A DNA stretch of 64,000 bases from Candidatus Acidianus copahuensis (GCF_000632495.1 NZ_JFZT01000057.1:1-64000), one strand, 5' to 3'. Counted from the stretch's first letter, positions 8,435 through 16,365 are shown. Numbers and translations are program-made. Notes: generated by a model from the sequence alone, not told the origin.

Positions 8435-9589
8435 GTGTTAGATCCTTTATTGGAAGTTATTAAACTTAAAGTTGAAGTAGATGATGGCAGAGTCTTAAAT
8501 GCTAAGTCCTCAGGTAACAGGTTAAGGAATTATGAGAAAGCTTTTATATCAAAAGAAGCAAACAAAATTCCATTTATCATACCTAGAGTGCTTTCTACAT
8601 GCGCGAATTCTCACGTTTTCGCTTTCCTGGAGGCTACCTCTAATCTAGGAGAAGCAACAATTATAGCGGCAAGGTCTATGGTTGATTTAGAGATAATAGA
8701 GAGCCATTTAAGGCATCCTTACGCTTATTGGTTTCCGAAGATAGGTGGAAAGGAATTCGATTTTCCTTCTGGGAAAAAATTTAGAGAAGTTTCAGCTATA
8801 TCAAGAAAAATCAGAGAATTAATGGAAAGAATTGGGGGGAAGTGGCCATCTGTGGGATATCTTACTAGTGGGCAGAAGATTGAACTTTTAGGATTAGACC
8901 CGGTTGTTAAATTCTTCGAGGAGAGGATTGTAGGAATGAGTTTACAGGATTTCATGGATATTTCCTCTATGGAAGAGCTTAAAGGAGATATATCTTTACT
9001 TAACTCGGTTCCGTTTTGGAGATCTGGATTAGAAGAGTATTTGACTTCTGGATTTCCATTTTCTAGGTCTATTGATCTAGGGAAGATAAGGGACTATGGA
9101 ATAGGCGTAGAATATGATGGAAAGAAAGTAGAAGTAGGACCTTTAGCTCAGGCGTTGACTTTTGATCCTTTAATTAAAAAGTTACATTATAAATACGGTG
9201 CATCTCCAGTTCTAAGGGAACTATCAAGAATTAGAGTAGCTGGAAAACTCCTAAGCGAATTGAAGGAGTTCGAAAATGTAGCAGATCAATACGAGATAAG
9301 AGGTAGTGGTTCAGGTGTTGTTGAGTCTATTAGGGGAACCTTAATCCATCGAGTGAGAATAGATAACGGATTCATTACTGATTACTCTATAATACAACCT
9401 ACTACATTTAACGCAACACCTGGAGGAGCGTTAGAGGAGGCAGTTAAGGGTATACCAATTTCAGATTTAAAAGATCCTTGGGAGCTATCCTTAGCTGTAA
9501 GCTCTCTAGATTCATGCTTCGTCACGGAAGTTGAAGTTCAATCAAAAGGCATAGTTGTAACAAAAAAGAGAATTGGAGGATTCTGTTAA
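8435..9589 (+). CDS. [NiFe]-hydrogenase large-subunit-like protein with degenerate Ni site
   Basis: A 384-residue relative of the [NiFe]-hydrogenase large subunit, shorter than the usual 450-550. The N-terminal metal motif RxCGxCxxxH reads RVLSTCANSH, leaving Cys56 and His60 but with Leu53 for the first Cys. The C-terminal motif DPCxxCxxH reads DSCFVTEVE, leaving Cys361 but with Thr364 and Glu367. The PHG/VPGG motif is also eroded. There is no cleavable tail after the second motif; the protein ends GGFC. Known parallels are HupK/HoxV-type scaffold proteins of hydrogenase maturation, which is the most likely role. The start is GTG. It follows the oxidase-like gene by about 106 bp and converges on the hydrogenase operon with a 4-bp overlap. 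Confidence 0.75.
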   Translation: MLDPLLEVIKLKVEVDDGRVLNAKSSGNRLRNYEKAFISKEANKIPFIIPRVLSTCANSHVFAFLEATSNLGEATIIAARSMVDLEIIESHLRHPYAYWFPKIGGKEFDFPSGKKFREVSAISRKIRELMERIGGKWPSVGYLTSGQKIELLGLDPVVKFFEERIVGMSLQDFMDISSMEELKGDISLLNSVPFWRSGLEEYLTSGFPFSRSIDLGKIRDYGIGVEYDGKKVEVGPLAQALTFDPLIKKLHYKYGASPVLRELSRIRVAGKLLSELKEFENVADQYEIRGSGSGVVESIRGTLIHRVRIDNGFITDYSIIQPTTFNATPGGALEEAVKGIPISDLKDPWELSLAVSSLDSCFVTEVEVQSKGIVVTKKRIGGFC

Positions 9590-9957
9590 TGTCCCCTCGT
9601 CATTTTTTCAGCGATTCTTTGAGCAACTAATTTAATTCCTTCGAACGTTAACGTTACCTTATCGTCGTCAATAATAATATATCCATCCAAGATCAACTGT
9701 TCAATATTTCTTACTTCGCTTTGCTTTATCTCTTTACCAGAAGCTATACTCATGTAAATTCTCTGTAGCTCGTCCATTATTCCACGCAATTCCATTAATC
9801 TTCTTATTCCTTTATCTGTGAGATAAAGGAAACCTTCTTCTTCCTTGATCAGCCCATTATTTACTAATTCGTTAACATTTATTTCCTTTACTTTTATCTC
9901 ATTTATCTTTCTAGGGGCAATGTAGATTTCTTCAAGAGCAAGCATTTCAGAAAGCAT
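9586..9957 (-). CDS. unknown protein, last gene of hydrogenase operon; possible winged helices
   Basis: A 123-residue charged soluble protein of no family I recognise. It shows two similar stretches that could each be a small winged helix: VNELVNNGLIKEEEGFLYLTD (part of residues 28-48) and IEQLILDGYIIIDDDKVTLT (residues about 85-104). Both have a helix, a turn and a beta hairpin ending in a T-D/E-x-G-I helix start (TDKGIRRL and TFEGIKLV). This is an internal repeat. Its ATG lies within the preceding M52-like gene and follows GGAGGAGAT, so it is translated as part of the operon small subunit - large subunit - M52-like - this gene. A regulatory or assembly role is possible but unproven. Confidence 0.6.
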   Translation of the reverse strand: MLSEMLALEEIYIAPRKINEIKVKEINVNELVNNGLIKEEEGFLYLTDKGIRRLMELRGIMDELQRIYMSIASGKEIKQSEVRNIEQLILDGYIIIDDDKVTLTFEGIKLVAQRIAEKMTRGH

Positions 9958-10268
9958 CTCCCTATCTCCTCCTTTTCTTTAGAAAATGCGACAATTGTGA
10001 CATTTACTTTAATCCCCTTGCTTATTATCTCTAATAAGTAGTTCTCTAGTTCATTATATGAAAGAATTCCGGGATAAATATCATCAAGTCCTAACACTAT
10101 GAATTTAACGTTTTTTGAAAGATCAACGATTACTACTTCTTCATCACCTTCTCCTATTATTTTGTCTAGGTCCTGAAGCCTCTCTCCGAGAAATACCCCA
10201 CCAAATTCTTTGATTAAGCTCTCTATATCTTCTCCGTTTAGTTTATTCCCTATACCAATTATTTTCAT
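9903..10268 (-). CDS. degenerate M52-like hydrogenase maturation protein
   Basis: A 121-residue protein, 30-40 residues shorter than true M52 peptidases. The start MKIIGIGNKLNGEDIE is the family GIGNxLxxDDG segment, with Glu13/Asp14 at the first Ni ligand and Asp49 in VVIVDLS at the second. The GSHG histidine is missing: the corresponding region is GILSYNELE. The C-terminal dyad region is reduced. It overlaps the stop of the hydrogenase large subunit by four bases (ATGA) and so is translationally coupled to its probable partner. It could be a binding-only chaperone or a weak protease. Peptide cleavage may depend on the intact enzyme at 4125-4619. Confidence 0.7.
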   Translation of the reverse strand: MKIIGIGNKLNGEDIESLIKEFGGVFLGERLQDLDKIIGEGDEEVVIVDLSKNVKFIVLGLDDIYPGILSYNELENYLLEIISKGIKVNVTIVAFSKEKEEIGRCFLKCLLLKKSTLPLER

Positions 10269-11797
10269 ATTCTCACTGAAAATCTTTCCTGATTTCCGTC
10301 TAGGAAATGAACATTACATACCATACAAGCGTCATGAGATCTCACTATATGCACGATCTCTATTGGATTATCTGTATAGTCTACTTTCGTTCCTACTAAA
10401 GCTTGTGACATATGACTAGGATTTCCAAAAGGATCTTCAGGTCCCATATTTATCTGTGTAGGTGTAATTATTTGATAATTATTTATTTTTCCATCTTTAA
10501 TCGAGATCCAGTGGCCTAATGAACCTCTTGATGCTTCAACTAGCCCGAAACCTTCTCCTTCATTCTTTTCATCCGGTTTTATATACGTTTTTCCATTAGG
10601 TTCATAATTTCCAAGCTCTTCCTCAACAAATTTATGAATAAGTACCAGTCTTAATATCCTCGAAATCTCTCTAACTAACACACTTTTACCTCTTCTCCTT
10701 AGGATGTCGACTATAAGTGGATTTAAGCTTACAGAAAGCATAGCTAATGATCCTACTTCTGGCGCTATATACTCTCCATTAAGACTATACCTAAACGCTT
10801 TGGTAAACGTATACTTTCCGTTTTCCTTAGGCATTATTGGTATGGTCTCTCCTTTAAACGGATGAAGTCCTACATTTCCCTTAGTGTAGGTATAAAAGGA
10901 ATGAGTTACGAACTCAGCTATGTTACCTTGCTCTAAGGGGAAAATTTCCCATGTTTTTAGATTTAGTATTCCAGACCTAAAGCGTAATTCTCCTTTTCCT
11001 TGAGAATAGTTCTCAGCTAAAGGAAGATGACCAAAAGACATCAAATATTGAGAACCAGACCCCAGTTTATCCCACTCCATCTCTTTTCCATATATCCAAA
11101 TCTTTGATATATCTCCTTGCGGATAGTCCTCGCTCCATTGGTCTAGATCAGATTGAGATTTGAGTTCAAGAAACTGAGTGAGAGGTCCTCCTAGTAGAAC
11201 TTTCTCAATAAAGTTTTCTTTAATTGTTTTTAAGATAGCCTTTGCCTTAATTATATCTTCTGGAGTCGGTTCGCAAGTTATTCCGCCAGGAACTATTGAG
11301 GATCCATGAGGCCATTGTCCTCCAAATATAGCGTAGATTTCTGTATACCTCTTTGACCATACTACTGCAGCCTTGTATGAGCTTCCGTAAAAAGGAGCCC
11401 ATCTCATTACCATATCCTTATAAAAGGGAAATTTTTCATATTTTCTGTTTACTGTATCTATAAGGAACATTAGGTATATATGTCTAGCATCATTCTGGCC
11501 CATTTCTGCCATGCTCATTACATTCCTTAATCTTACACCATTTTCAGGAACTTCTGCCTTATAAGCCATGTCTAAAGCTTGAGCAGACGCTAAAAGATGA
11601 GATCCACCACATATTCCGCAAACCCTTGGTGTAATAACTAAAGCGTCCATTGGATATTTTTCCTTTAGAATTATCTCTATTCCTCTAAAGAGTCTTGATA
11701 TTGCATATGCCTTAACTACAGTATTCCCACTAAATTCTATTTTGAGATCTAAATCTCCCTCTACTCTATTAAATGGACTGATTATCTTACTACTCAA
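10265..11797 (-). CDS. [NiFe]-hydrogenase large subunit, cytosolic type (group 2e-like)
   Basis: Catalytic H2-activating subunit, 510 residues. It has NRVEGD near the N-terminus (the proton-relay Glu of RxEGH kept), RVCGICGGSH with Cys60 and Cys63, PHGSSIVPGG, and the C-terminal DACMVCNVH with Cys491, Cys494 and His497. Thirteen residues follow the His and form the peptide removed by an M52 protease. All four Ni ligands are present, so the enzyme should be active. It overlaps the small subunit gene by 8 bp and is followed by a coupled M52-like gene. The partner small subunit has no Tat signal, so the complex is cytosolic. The assignment to the crenarchaeal group 2e is from motif resemblance and context. 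Confidence 0.92.
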   Translation of the reverse strand: MSSKIISPFNRVEGDLDLKIEFSGNTVVKAYAISRLFRGIEIILKEKYPMDALVITPRVCGICGGSHLLASAQALDMAYKAEVPENGVRLRNVMSMAEMGQNDARHIYLMFLIDTVNRKYEKFPFYKDMVMRWAPFYGSSYKAAVVWSKRYTEIYAIFGGQWPHGSSIVPGGITCEPTPEDIIKAKAILKTIKENFIEKVLLGGPLTQFLELKSQSDLDQWSEDYPQGDISKIWIYGKEMEWDKLGSGSQYLMSFGHLPLAENYSQGKGELRFRSGILNLKTWEIFPLEQGNIAEFVTHSFYTYTKGNVGLHPFKGETIPIMPKENGKYTFTKAFRYSLNGEYIAPEVGSLAMLSVSLNPLIVDILRRRGKSVLVREISRILRLVLIHKFVEEELGNYEPNGKTYIKPDEKNEGEGFGLVEASRGSLGHWISIKDGKINNYQIITPTQINMGPEDPFGNPSHMSQALVGTKVDYTDNPIEIVHIVRSHDACMVCNVHFLDGNQERFSVRI

Positions 11798-12755
11798 TCC
11801 AATCTCCCTTTTCCTTTTTCTTGAAAAGAGGTTTTAGGAGGAATGCTGGTGCGCTACCTTTTGCTATTGCTGAGAATGTCACATAGGATCCTCTACTTAC
11901 TCCTAACGGTAACCTCTTTGGTATTCCGGATCTGTTTTTTTCCGTTCTAAAGAAGTTGAATGTTGGAAAATCGAATTCTGTACAACCCATACAAGGTGTT
12001 CCTACTCTAGTCTTACTACTTTGATTGTTCCATAAGATATTATTACATGAACTTCTTGTATATGGCCCTCTACATCCTAACTCAAAGTAAAGACATCCCT
12101 CTTTATGCCCTAATTCCTTTAACGCGATCTTATAAGTAAAGTAAGGTTGTCTAGGGCAACCAAATTGCGTTGTCGTCGAGTAGAACATCTTTGGCCTTCC
12201 ATACTCATCTAGCATATCAGGAGTTAACCTATCAGTAAGGACTAAATGAAGCACAGTTAAAATCCATGAAGGATGTGCAGGACATCCGGCTAAGTTGATC
12301 ACGGGAAGTCCAGATTTACTTCTGAAATCCTTCCCCAGAAAGCCTCCTAATTCCTTTTTATAATATTGGAGTCCAGTAGACTCAGTAGGATTTGGTTCGG
12401 CTGCAGGTATGCCTCCGAAGGAAGCGCAATCGCCAACTGCAACTATGTACCTGCTCATTGGGGCAAGTTTAGATACCCATTCCTTCATTGGCATCCCAGC
12501 GAAGAGGTTAAATAAGCCTGTTCCTTCTGGACCCAACACTACTGAACCTTCAAACATGAGGACATCAAGCTCTATACGTTGATCTATGATTGACTTTAGT
12601 ATACTTTCAGCGCTTTCTATCGAAAGTGATGGGTGCCAGATCAATTTTGCATTATTCTCATCTAGAAATTGAAGAATATCTGGATCTGAAGCGTTTAAAA
12701 GTGATAATGTGTTTCCTCCACATGATCCTCCTTGTAACCACAAAATTGTTTTCAT
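11790..12755 (-). CDS. [NiFe]-hydrogenase small subunit, no signal peptide (group 2e-like)
   Basis: Electron-transfer subunit with three Fe-S clusters. The frame opens at 12809, but the ATG at 12755 gives MKTILWLQGGSCGGNT, the normal family start (321 residues). A TATA element lies near 12786. Proximal ligands are Cys12, Cys110 (VGDCASFGG) and Cys158 (AGCPAHPSW). The usual second Cys is Asn15 (CGGN in place of CxGC). For the distal cluster the usual His of HxxC is Gln197 (QFGC). Cys200, Cys221, Cys228 and the medial-cluster Cys237, Cys255 and Cys258 are present. There is no twin-arginine sequence, so it acts in the cytoplasm with the large subunit encoded downstream. Confidence 0.9.
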   Translation of the reverse strand: MKTILWLQGGSCGGNTLSLLNASDPDILQFLDENNAKLIWHPSLSIESAESILKSIIDQRIELDVLMFEGSVVLGPEGTGLFNLFAGMPMKEWVSKLAPMSRYIVAVGDCASFGGIPAAEPNPTESTGLQYYKKELGGFLGKDFRSKSGLPVINLAGCPAHPSWILTVLHLVLTDRLTPDMLDEYGRPKMFYSTTTQFGCPRQPYFTYKIALKELGHKEGCLYFELGCRGPYTRSSCNNILWNNQSSKTRVGTPCMGCTEFDFPTFNFFRTEKNRSGIPKRLPLGVSRGSYVTFSAIAKGSAPAFLLKPLFKKKEKGDWIE

Positions 12756-12775
12756 TATATTGTTAGTTAAAAAAA

Positions 12776-12800
12776 GGAAGGATTTAAACTTTAGTTTATA
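12776..12800 (-). promoter_or_regulatory. TATA-type promoter of the cytosolic hydrogenase operon
   Basis: On the minus strand the AT-rich element AGTTTAAATCC is centred near 12786, about 31 bases upstream of the preferred ATG at 12755. This spacing fits a short-leader or leaderless archaeal transcript. A second TATA-like stretch, TTTATAAAC, lies a little further upstream. The choice between them is open. Confidence 0.4.
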
Positions 12801-12929
12801 AACTGTCATGTTTTGAGATTGTATAATAATTTGATAAAAAATTAATAATTTTAATTATTTAAAAAAATATAAAAAATATATAAGCAACCTTTAATTAGAC
12901 TTTTATACTGAAATGAAAACAATAGTTTG

Positions 12930-13433
12930 ATGAGCATCGATAGAGACGAGGATTATATTGAAGGCGTTGAAAAAATTAAGCAGATAGTTATTTATCTTAA
13001 CTCCACTGGTATTTTAGATAGTGTTCTCGACGTTCTTAAAGACGAAAATAAGCTTAGATCGTTCTTGACTTCAAAGACTTATAGGGCAATTGTAGAGATG
13101 TTAGGAGAACTTAAGGAACTTATAGACAATGGACAAGTTAGTGCTGATGACTTCATTAATGGAACGATAGCGATTGCAAAGCACTTAGATAAGATAGGTA
13201 AAATAATTTCGATCCTGGAAAAACATGGAGTATTGGATGTAATTACTACAGGAATGTCTAAAGCTGCTGAAGAAATGATCAAAGATAAAGATCAGTCTAA
13301 TATAGTTGAATTGCTAGCTTCCTTTGATGATCCTGACGTAAAAAAGACATTAGCGTATTTTAGGTTTATGTTAAAGGAATTGGGAAAGGCTACTGAACTA
13401 GTAGTTAATGACGGAAAAAATCAACAAAAGTAA
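12930..13433 (+). CDS. DUF1641 family protein
   Basis: A 167-residue, all-helical, acidic cytoplasmic protein. The pattern of ILEKHGVLDVITTGMSKA and LGKATELV resembles DUF1641 proteins. These are found beside formate dehydrogenase and hydrogenase genes in bacteria and Sulfolobales, and their biochemical role is unknown. An ATG at 12930 follows an in-frame TTG at 12927; I take the ATG. It is divergent from the hydrogenase small subunit, sharing a roughly 175-bp AT-rich control region, which supports a hydrogenase-linked job. Its 3' end overlaps that of the convergent HxlR-like regulator by 13 bp. Confidence 0.75.
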   Translation: MSIDRDEDYIEGVEKIKQIVIYLNSTGILDSVLDVLKDENKLRSFLTSKTYRAIVEMLGELKELIDNGQVSADDFINGTIAIAKHLDKIGKIISILEKHGVLDVITTGMSKAAEEMIKDKDQSNIVELLASFDDPDVKKTLAYFRFMLKELGKATELVVNDGKNQQK

Positions 13434-13774
13434 TCCCTGTTATCTGGAGATACTAAAAGAGTTAGCTGTAGTATCATTAACATCGCGTTTTTAAGTGCCT
13501 TTCCTTCGGTGGTAAGAGAGTACGTAACTTTTAGAGGTTTTTCTCCGTGTAGTTCTCTCTTCACTAGCGATGCATCCTCCATTTCTTTAAGTCTTAAGGA
13601 TAGAGATCTCTGGGTCATACCTTCAATCTTTCTCCTTATTTCACTAAATCGCATTGTTCCATACTTGTCTAGAATGGTTAGTATAGTGAGAGTGTATTTC
13701 TTTACCATTAGATCGAATATCTTAGGGTTATATAAAATACATAGATCTTTATCGTTTTTTAAACAGCAATCCAC
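13421..13774 (-). CDS. HxlR-type winged-helix regulator
   Basis: A 117-residue protein with the HxlR/MarR-like helix-turn-helix: KKYTLTILTILDKYGTMRFSEI, then EGMTQRSLSLRLKEMEDASLV and the wing GEKPLKVTYSLTTEG. The GTG start at 13774 gives an N-terminal cysteine group (Cys3, Cys4, Cys12) and another Cys is C-terminal. HxlR-family regulators often use N-terminal cysteines to sense redox or electrophiles, so redox-responsive control of the hydrogenase genes is a reasonable inference. It is convergent with DUF1641 and overlaps it by 13 bp. Confidence 0.75.
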   Translation of the reverse strand: MDCCLKNDKDLCILYNPKIFDLMVKKYTLTILTILDKYGTMRFSEIRRKIEGMTQRSLSLRLKEMEDASLVKRELHGEKPLKVTYSLTTEGKALKNAMLMILQLTLLVSPDNRDYFC

Positions 13775-14006
13775 AAAATGTATGACTTATAATATAATAA
13801 AAATTTTGGGTTTTTTTAGACATCTAAAGCAATCAAACTATATCAAGAAAATGTTGAATACTTTCTAATTTAAAGCGTATATCTTGGACATAGTCGTATT
13901 GAAGGGTAAATTAAAATATAATTATTTATCATGGTTATTTAACGTCGATTTTTTCATCCTAGATTGTATAGTGTTAAACAATATTCACGCCTTAAGAAAA
14001 ATGGCG

Positions 14007-14315
14007 CTATCTACTTAAATCCTTTATAATACTCTCGATATAAGTTCCTATATTATCACCATTCTCATTTTGAAGAAACATAAACATAGCTGTAAGTACT
14101 CTATCTAATCCAGAATAAAGTTTTTCGTCTTCAGTTATTTTTTCCATGATTTTTTTCTGTACCGTATTATCAAATATATCCTGTCCACTTTCTTCGACTA
14201 TCTTATGCATGGCCATTTCTTCAATTGCCTTAAGTAGAAATGAGAGAGCAATTACAGGATCTTCTGAAGAGGATGATAATTTTAGGTATATATCCGCAAG
14301 TCGAGAGTGATCCAT
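14007..14315 (-). CDS. unknown small helical protein at end of hyp operon
   Basis: A 102-residue, mostly helical and acidic protein that I do not recognise. It has no membrane segment and no cysteines, and has methionine-rich stretches (AIEEMAMHKI, VLTAMFMFL). The N-terminal part SRLADIYLKLSSS..PVIALSFLLKAIEEMA looks like a paired helical hairpin, somewhat HEPN- or TPR-like. It is the last gene of the run hypE - zinc-ribbon - hypC - hypD - aldolase - 75-residue protein - this one, abutting the previous gene. A hydrogenase-related assembly role is suggested only by position. Confidence 0.6.
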   Translation of the reverse strand: MDHSRLADIYLKLSSSSEDPVIALSFLLKAIEEMAMHKIVEESGQDIFDNTVQKKIMEKITEDEKLYSGLDRVLTAMFMFLQNENGDNIGTYIESIIKDLSR

Positions 14316-14542
14316 TAAGAATGCAACCTCTTATTTATTTCCTTTGCTAAGTAATATGTATCATCAACTACGACATCCATACCTTTACGTTTAATAAAAA
14401 TACATACAGCAATTACCAGTATTGGGGGAGTAAATGGGGAGGGAGGTCTATACACTAGTTTTCCATTTCTCTTTTCAATAAAATACTCTATAGGGAGCTT
14501 AGTTTCTGGCTCAATTATCGTTTCTTCCTTCTCTACCACCAA
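14315..14542 (-). CDS. unknown small protein in hyp operon
   Basis: A 75-residue protein that starts with GTG at 14542 inside the end of the aldolase gene (32-bp overlap). Layout: acidic N-terminus, a YFIEKRNGKLVYRPP strand pair, a proline-rich turn SPFTPP, a hydrophobic stretch ILVIAVCIFIKRK and a basic helical end. The hydrophobic stretch is short and could be a buried strand or a single membrane anchor. I know no family. It is kept as a gene because of the tight operon packing and coupled start. Confidence 0.5.
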   Translation of the reverse strand: MVVEKEETIIEPETKLPIEYFIEKRNGKLVYRPPSPFTPPILVIAVCIFIKRKGMDVVVDDTYYLAKEINKRLHS

Positions 14543-15236
14543 ACTTCACCGATCTAATATATCTAGCTCCAGGTTTTCTCAAGTCCCTTGGATCCAACGT
14601 ATGTCTTATTCCCCCAAGAGCTGATGCAGCAATGTTAAATCTTGCCCATTCCTCCATTATTTCAACATAAGCCCTAGCCTCGTGAATACATGCACCTACA
14701 GAAAGAACTCCATGGTTCAAGAGAATCACTATTCTAGGTACTTTAGCACCTTCGCCTCTAATAGCCTCAGCTACGTTTTTTGCTAATTCTACTGTACCTG
14801 GATGAGAATACGGTATTACTTTCACATCGCCTAGGATTGCGGCTGCCTCTCCATGTGTTACTTCTAATCTACCTGCGATAGTTGCCCCAAGAGTATAAGG
14901 AGAATGAGCATGAATCACTGCGTTTACGTCAGGTCTTACCTTATATACTGCTAAGTGCATATAAATCTCAATTGACGGTTTAAGATCTCCTTTCAGAATA
15001 TTGCCTTCAAGATCTACTTTTATTAAGTCATCTGCTGTTAGGTCAACTCTTGGATATCCTGAAGGAGTGATCCAGATTTTATCTTCTCCAGGCATTCTAG
15101 CACTTTGGTTTCCTCCAGCATTATTTATCATACCTTTCCAGTAAAGGGTTTTTACGCTGTTCACCAGTTCTCTCTTAAGGCTATCCTCATTATTTTGACA
15201 TAACTTACAAAAAGTGTTACCTATCATGTAAACCAT
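14511..15236 (-). CDS. class II aldolase/adducin family protein
   Basis: A 241-residue zinc aldolase-fold enzyme of the L-fuculose/L-ribulose-phosphate family. Visible zinc and active-site residues are Glu90 (KPSIEIYMH), His109 and His111 (VIHAHS) and His175 (LNHGVL). GNQSAR and TPSGYPR form the phosphate-binding region. Typical reactions are retro-aldol cleavage or epimerisation of sugar phosphates, but the substrate here is unknown. It sits between hypD, with a 4-bp gap, and two unknown small genes, so it is cotranscribed with hydrogenase maturation genes. An in-frame ATG (MIGNTF) three codons in is an alternative start. Confidence 0.85.
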   Translation of the reverse strand: MVYMIGNTFCKLCQNNEDSLKRELVNSVKTLYWKGMINNAGGNQSARMPGEDKIWITPSGYPRVDLTADDLIKVDLEGNILKGDLKPSIEIYMHLAVYKVRPDVNAVIHAHSPYTLGATIAGRLEVTHGEAAAILGDVKVIPYSHPGTVELAKNVAEAIRGEGAKVPRIVILLNHGVLSVGACIHEARAYVEIMEEWARFNIAASALGGIRHTLDPRDLRKPGARYIRSVKFGGREGRNDN

Positions 15237-15240
15237 ATTT

Positions 15241-16365
15241 TCACCTTCTGCATTTAGGACTTGGATTAGCTATTTTATGCATAGCCCATATCCAGCATGT
15301 GCCTTCTTGGGAGACCATTGGGGCTCCCTTAGGGTCTTGTGGACTACATTTTTTCATATATAATGGGCATTCTGGAGGATCTATAGTACCCATGACTACT
15401 TCACCGCATCTGGCTCCAGCTACATGCTCATCTGAAGTTTTTGTCCTATCCTTCAAGCCGTATTGGACCCTTGCATCATACTTCTTAAAATCCTCTTTTA
15501 ATCTAAATCCCGCTCGAGGGAAAACTGCTACACCTCTAACATAACCTTCATCTAGATCGTAAACTTTTTCCATAACTTCTTGCGCTTTAATGTTACCTTC
15601 CCATGTTACTGACCTAGTATATTCATTCTCAATTTTAGGATATCCCTCTTCGATCTGCTTAAGAATCATATAAATTGACATTAATACATCTAGAGGTTCG
15701 AAACCAGTAGCTACCATTGGTTTCTTTGATTTAAGAAAATAGGGATAATATGGCTTCAATCCGGTCACTGTAACAGAATGTCCAGCAGATATGAATGCAT
15801 CTATTCCCAGTACATTAGATTCCATAACAGAACCTTGAATTGCTGGAGTATATCTATAGGATATAAGGAAGCTTAGATTATTGGGAATGCCCTTAAGTAG
15901 TTCGAAGGCGGTTGCAGGAGCAGTAGTATCCATTCCGACGGCAAAGAAGGTGAATTGTTTATTTGGTTCCATTCTAGCCATTTTTACAGCATCTTGAATG
16001 CCATAGATTACTCTAATATCACCGCCATTTGCCTTGGCTTCTTCTAATGACATTTTAGTCCCTTTGGCCCTACTCATATCTCCATATGTTGTCACTACTA
16101 TACCGTCCAAGGCTAGTTTTACTGCATCGTCTATGTCAGTGGCAGGGGTAATGCAAACAGGGCATCCAGGTCCAGCTCTTACTTCAACGTTGTCTGGCAG
16201 TAAACTTCTTATGCCATAATGCGTTATTGTCCACTCATGACTTCCGCATACGTGCATTATCATAATTCCCTCGTCTATTTTCTTCGCTAGTTCAGCTATT
16301 TTTTGTGTTATTGCCTTAGATAGTGTTGGGTCCTTATAATATCTTAGAAGAGATGAATAACTCAT
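15241..16365 (-). CDS. hypD: hydrogenase maturation factor HypD
   Basis: A 374-residue iron-sulfur protein on which, with HypC, the Fe(CN)2CO unit is assembled. It has all hallmark segments: MHVCGSHEWTI (Fe-binding Cys40 and His43), RAGPGCPVCITP (thiol pair), FAVGMDTTAPAT, and a C-terminal cysteine cluster beginning ARCGEVVMG, then ECPLYMKKCSP and EGTCWIW that binds a [4Fe-4S] cluster. The length is normal. The start overlaps the end of hypC by four bases, giving coupled HypC-HypD synthesis, which fits their complex. It serves both hydrogenases in the window by inference. Confidence 0.95.
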   Translation of the reverse strand: MSYSSLLRYYKDPTLSKAITQKIAELAKKIDEGIMIMHVCGSHEWTITHYGIRSLLPDNVEVRAGPGCPVCITPATDIDDAVKLALDGIVVTTYGDMSRAKGTKMSLEEAKANGGDIRVIYGIQDAVKMARMEPNKQFTFFAVGMDTTAPATAFELLKGIPNNLSFLISYRYTPAIQGSVMESNVLGIDAFISAGHSVTVTGLKPYYPYFLKSKKPMVATGFEPLDVLMSIYMILKQIEEGYPKIENEYTRSVTWEGNIKAQEVMEKVYDLDEGYVRGVAVFPRAGFRLKEDFKKYDARVQYGLKDRTKTSDEHVAGARCGEVVMGTIDPPECPLYMKKCSPQDPKGAPMVSQEGTCWIWAMHKIANPSPKCRR

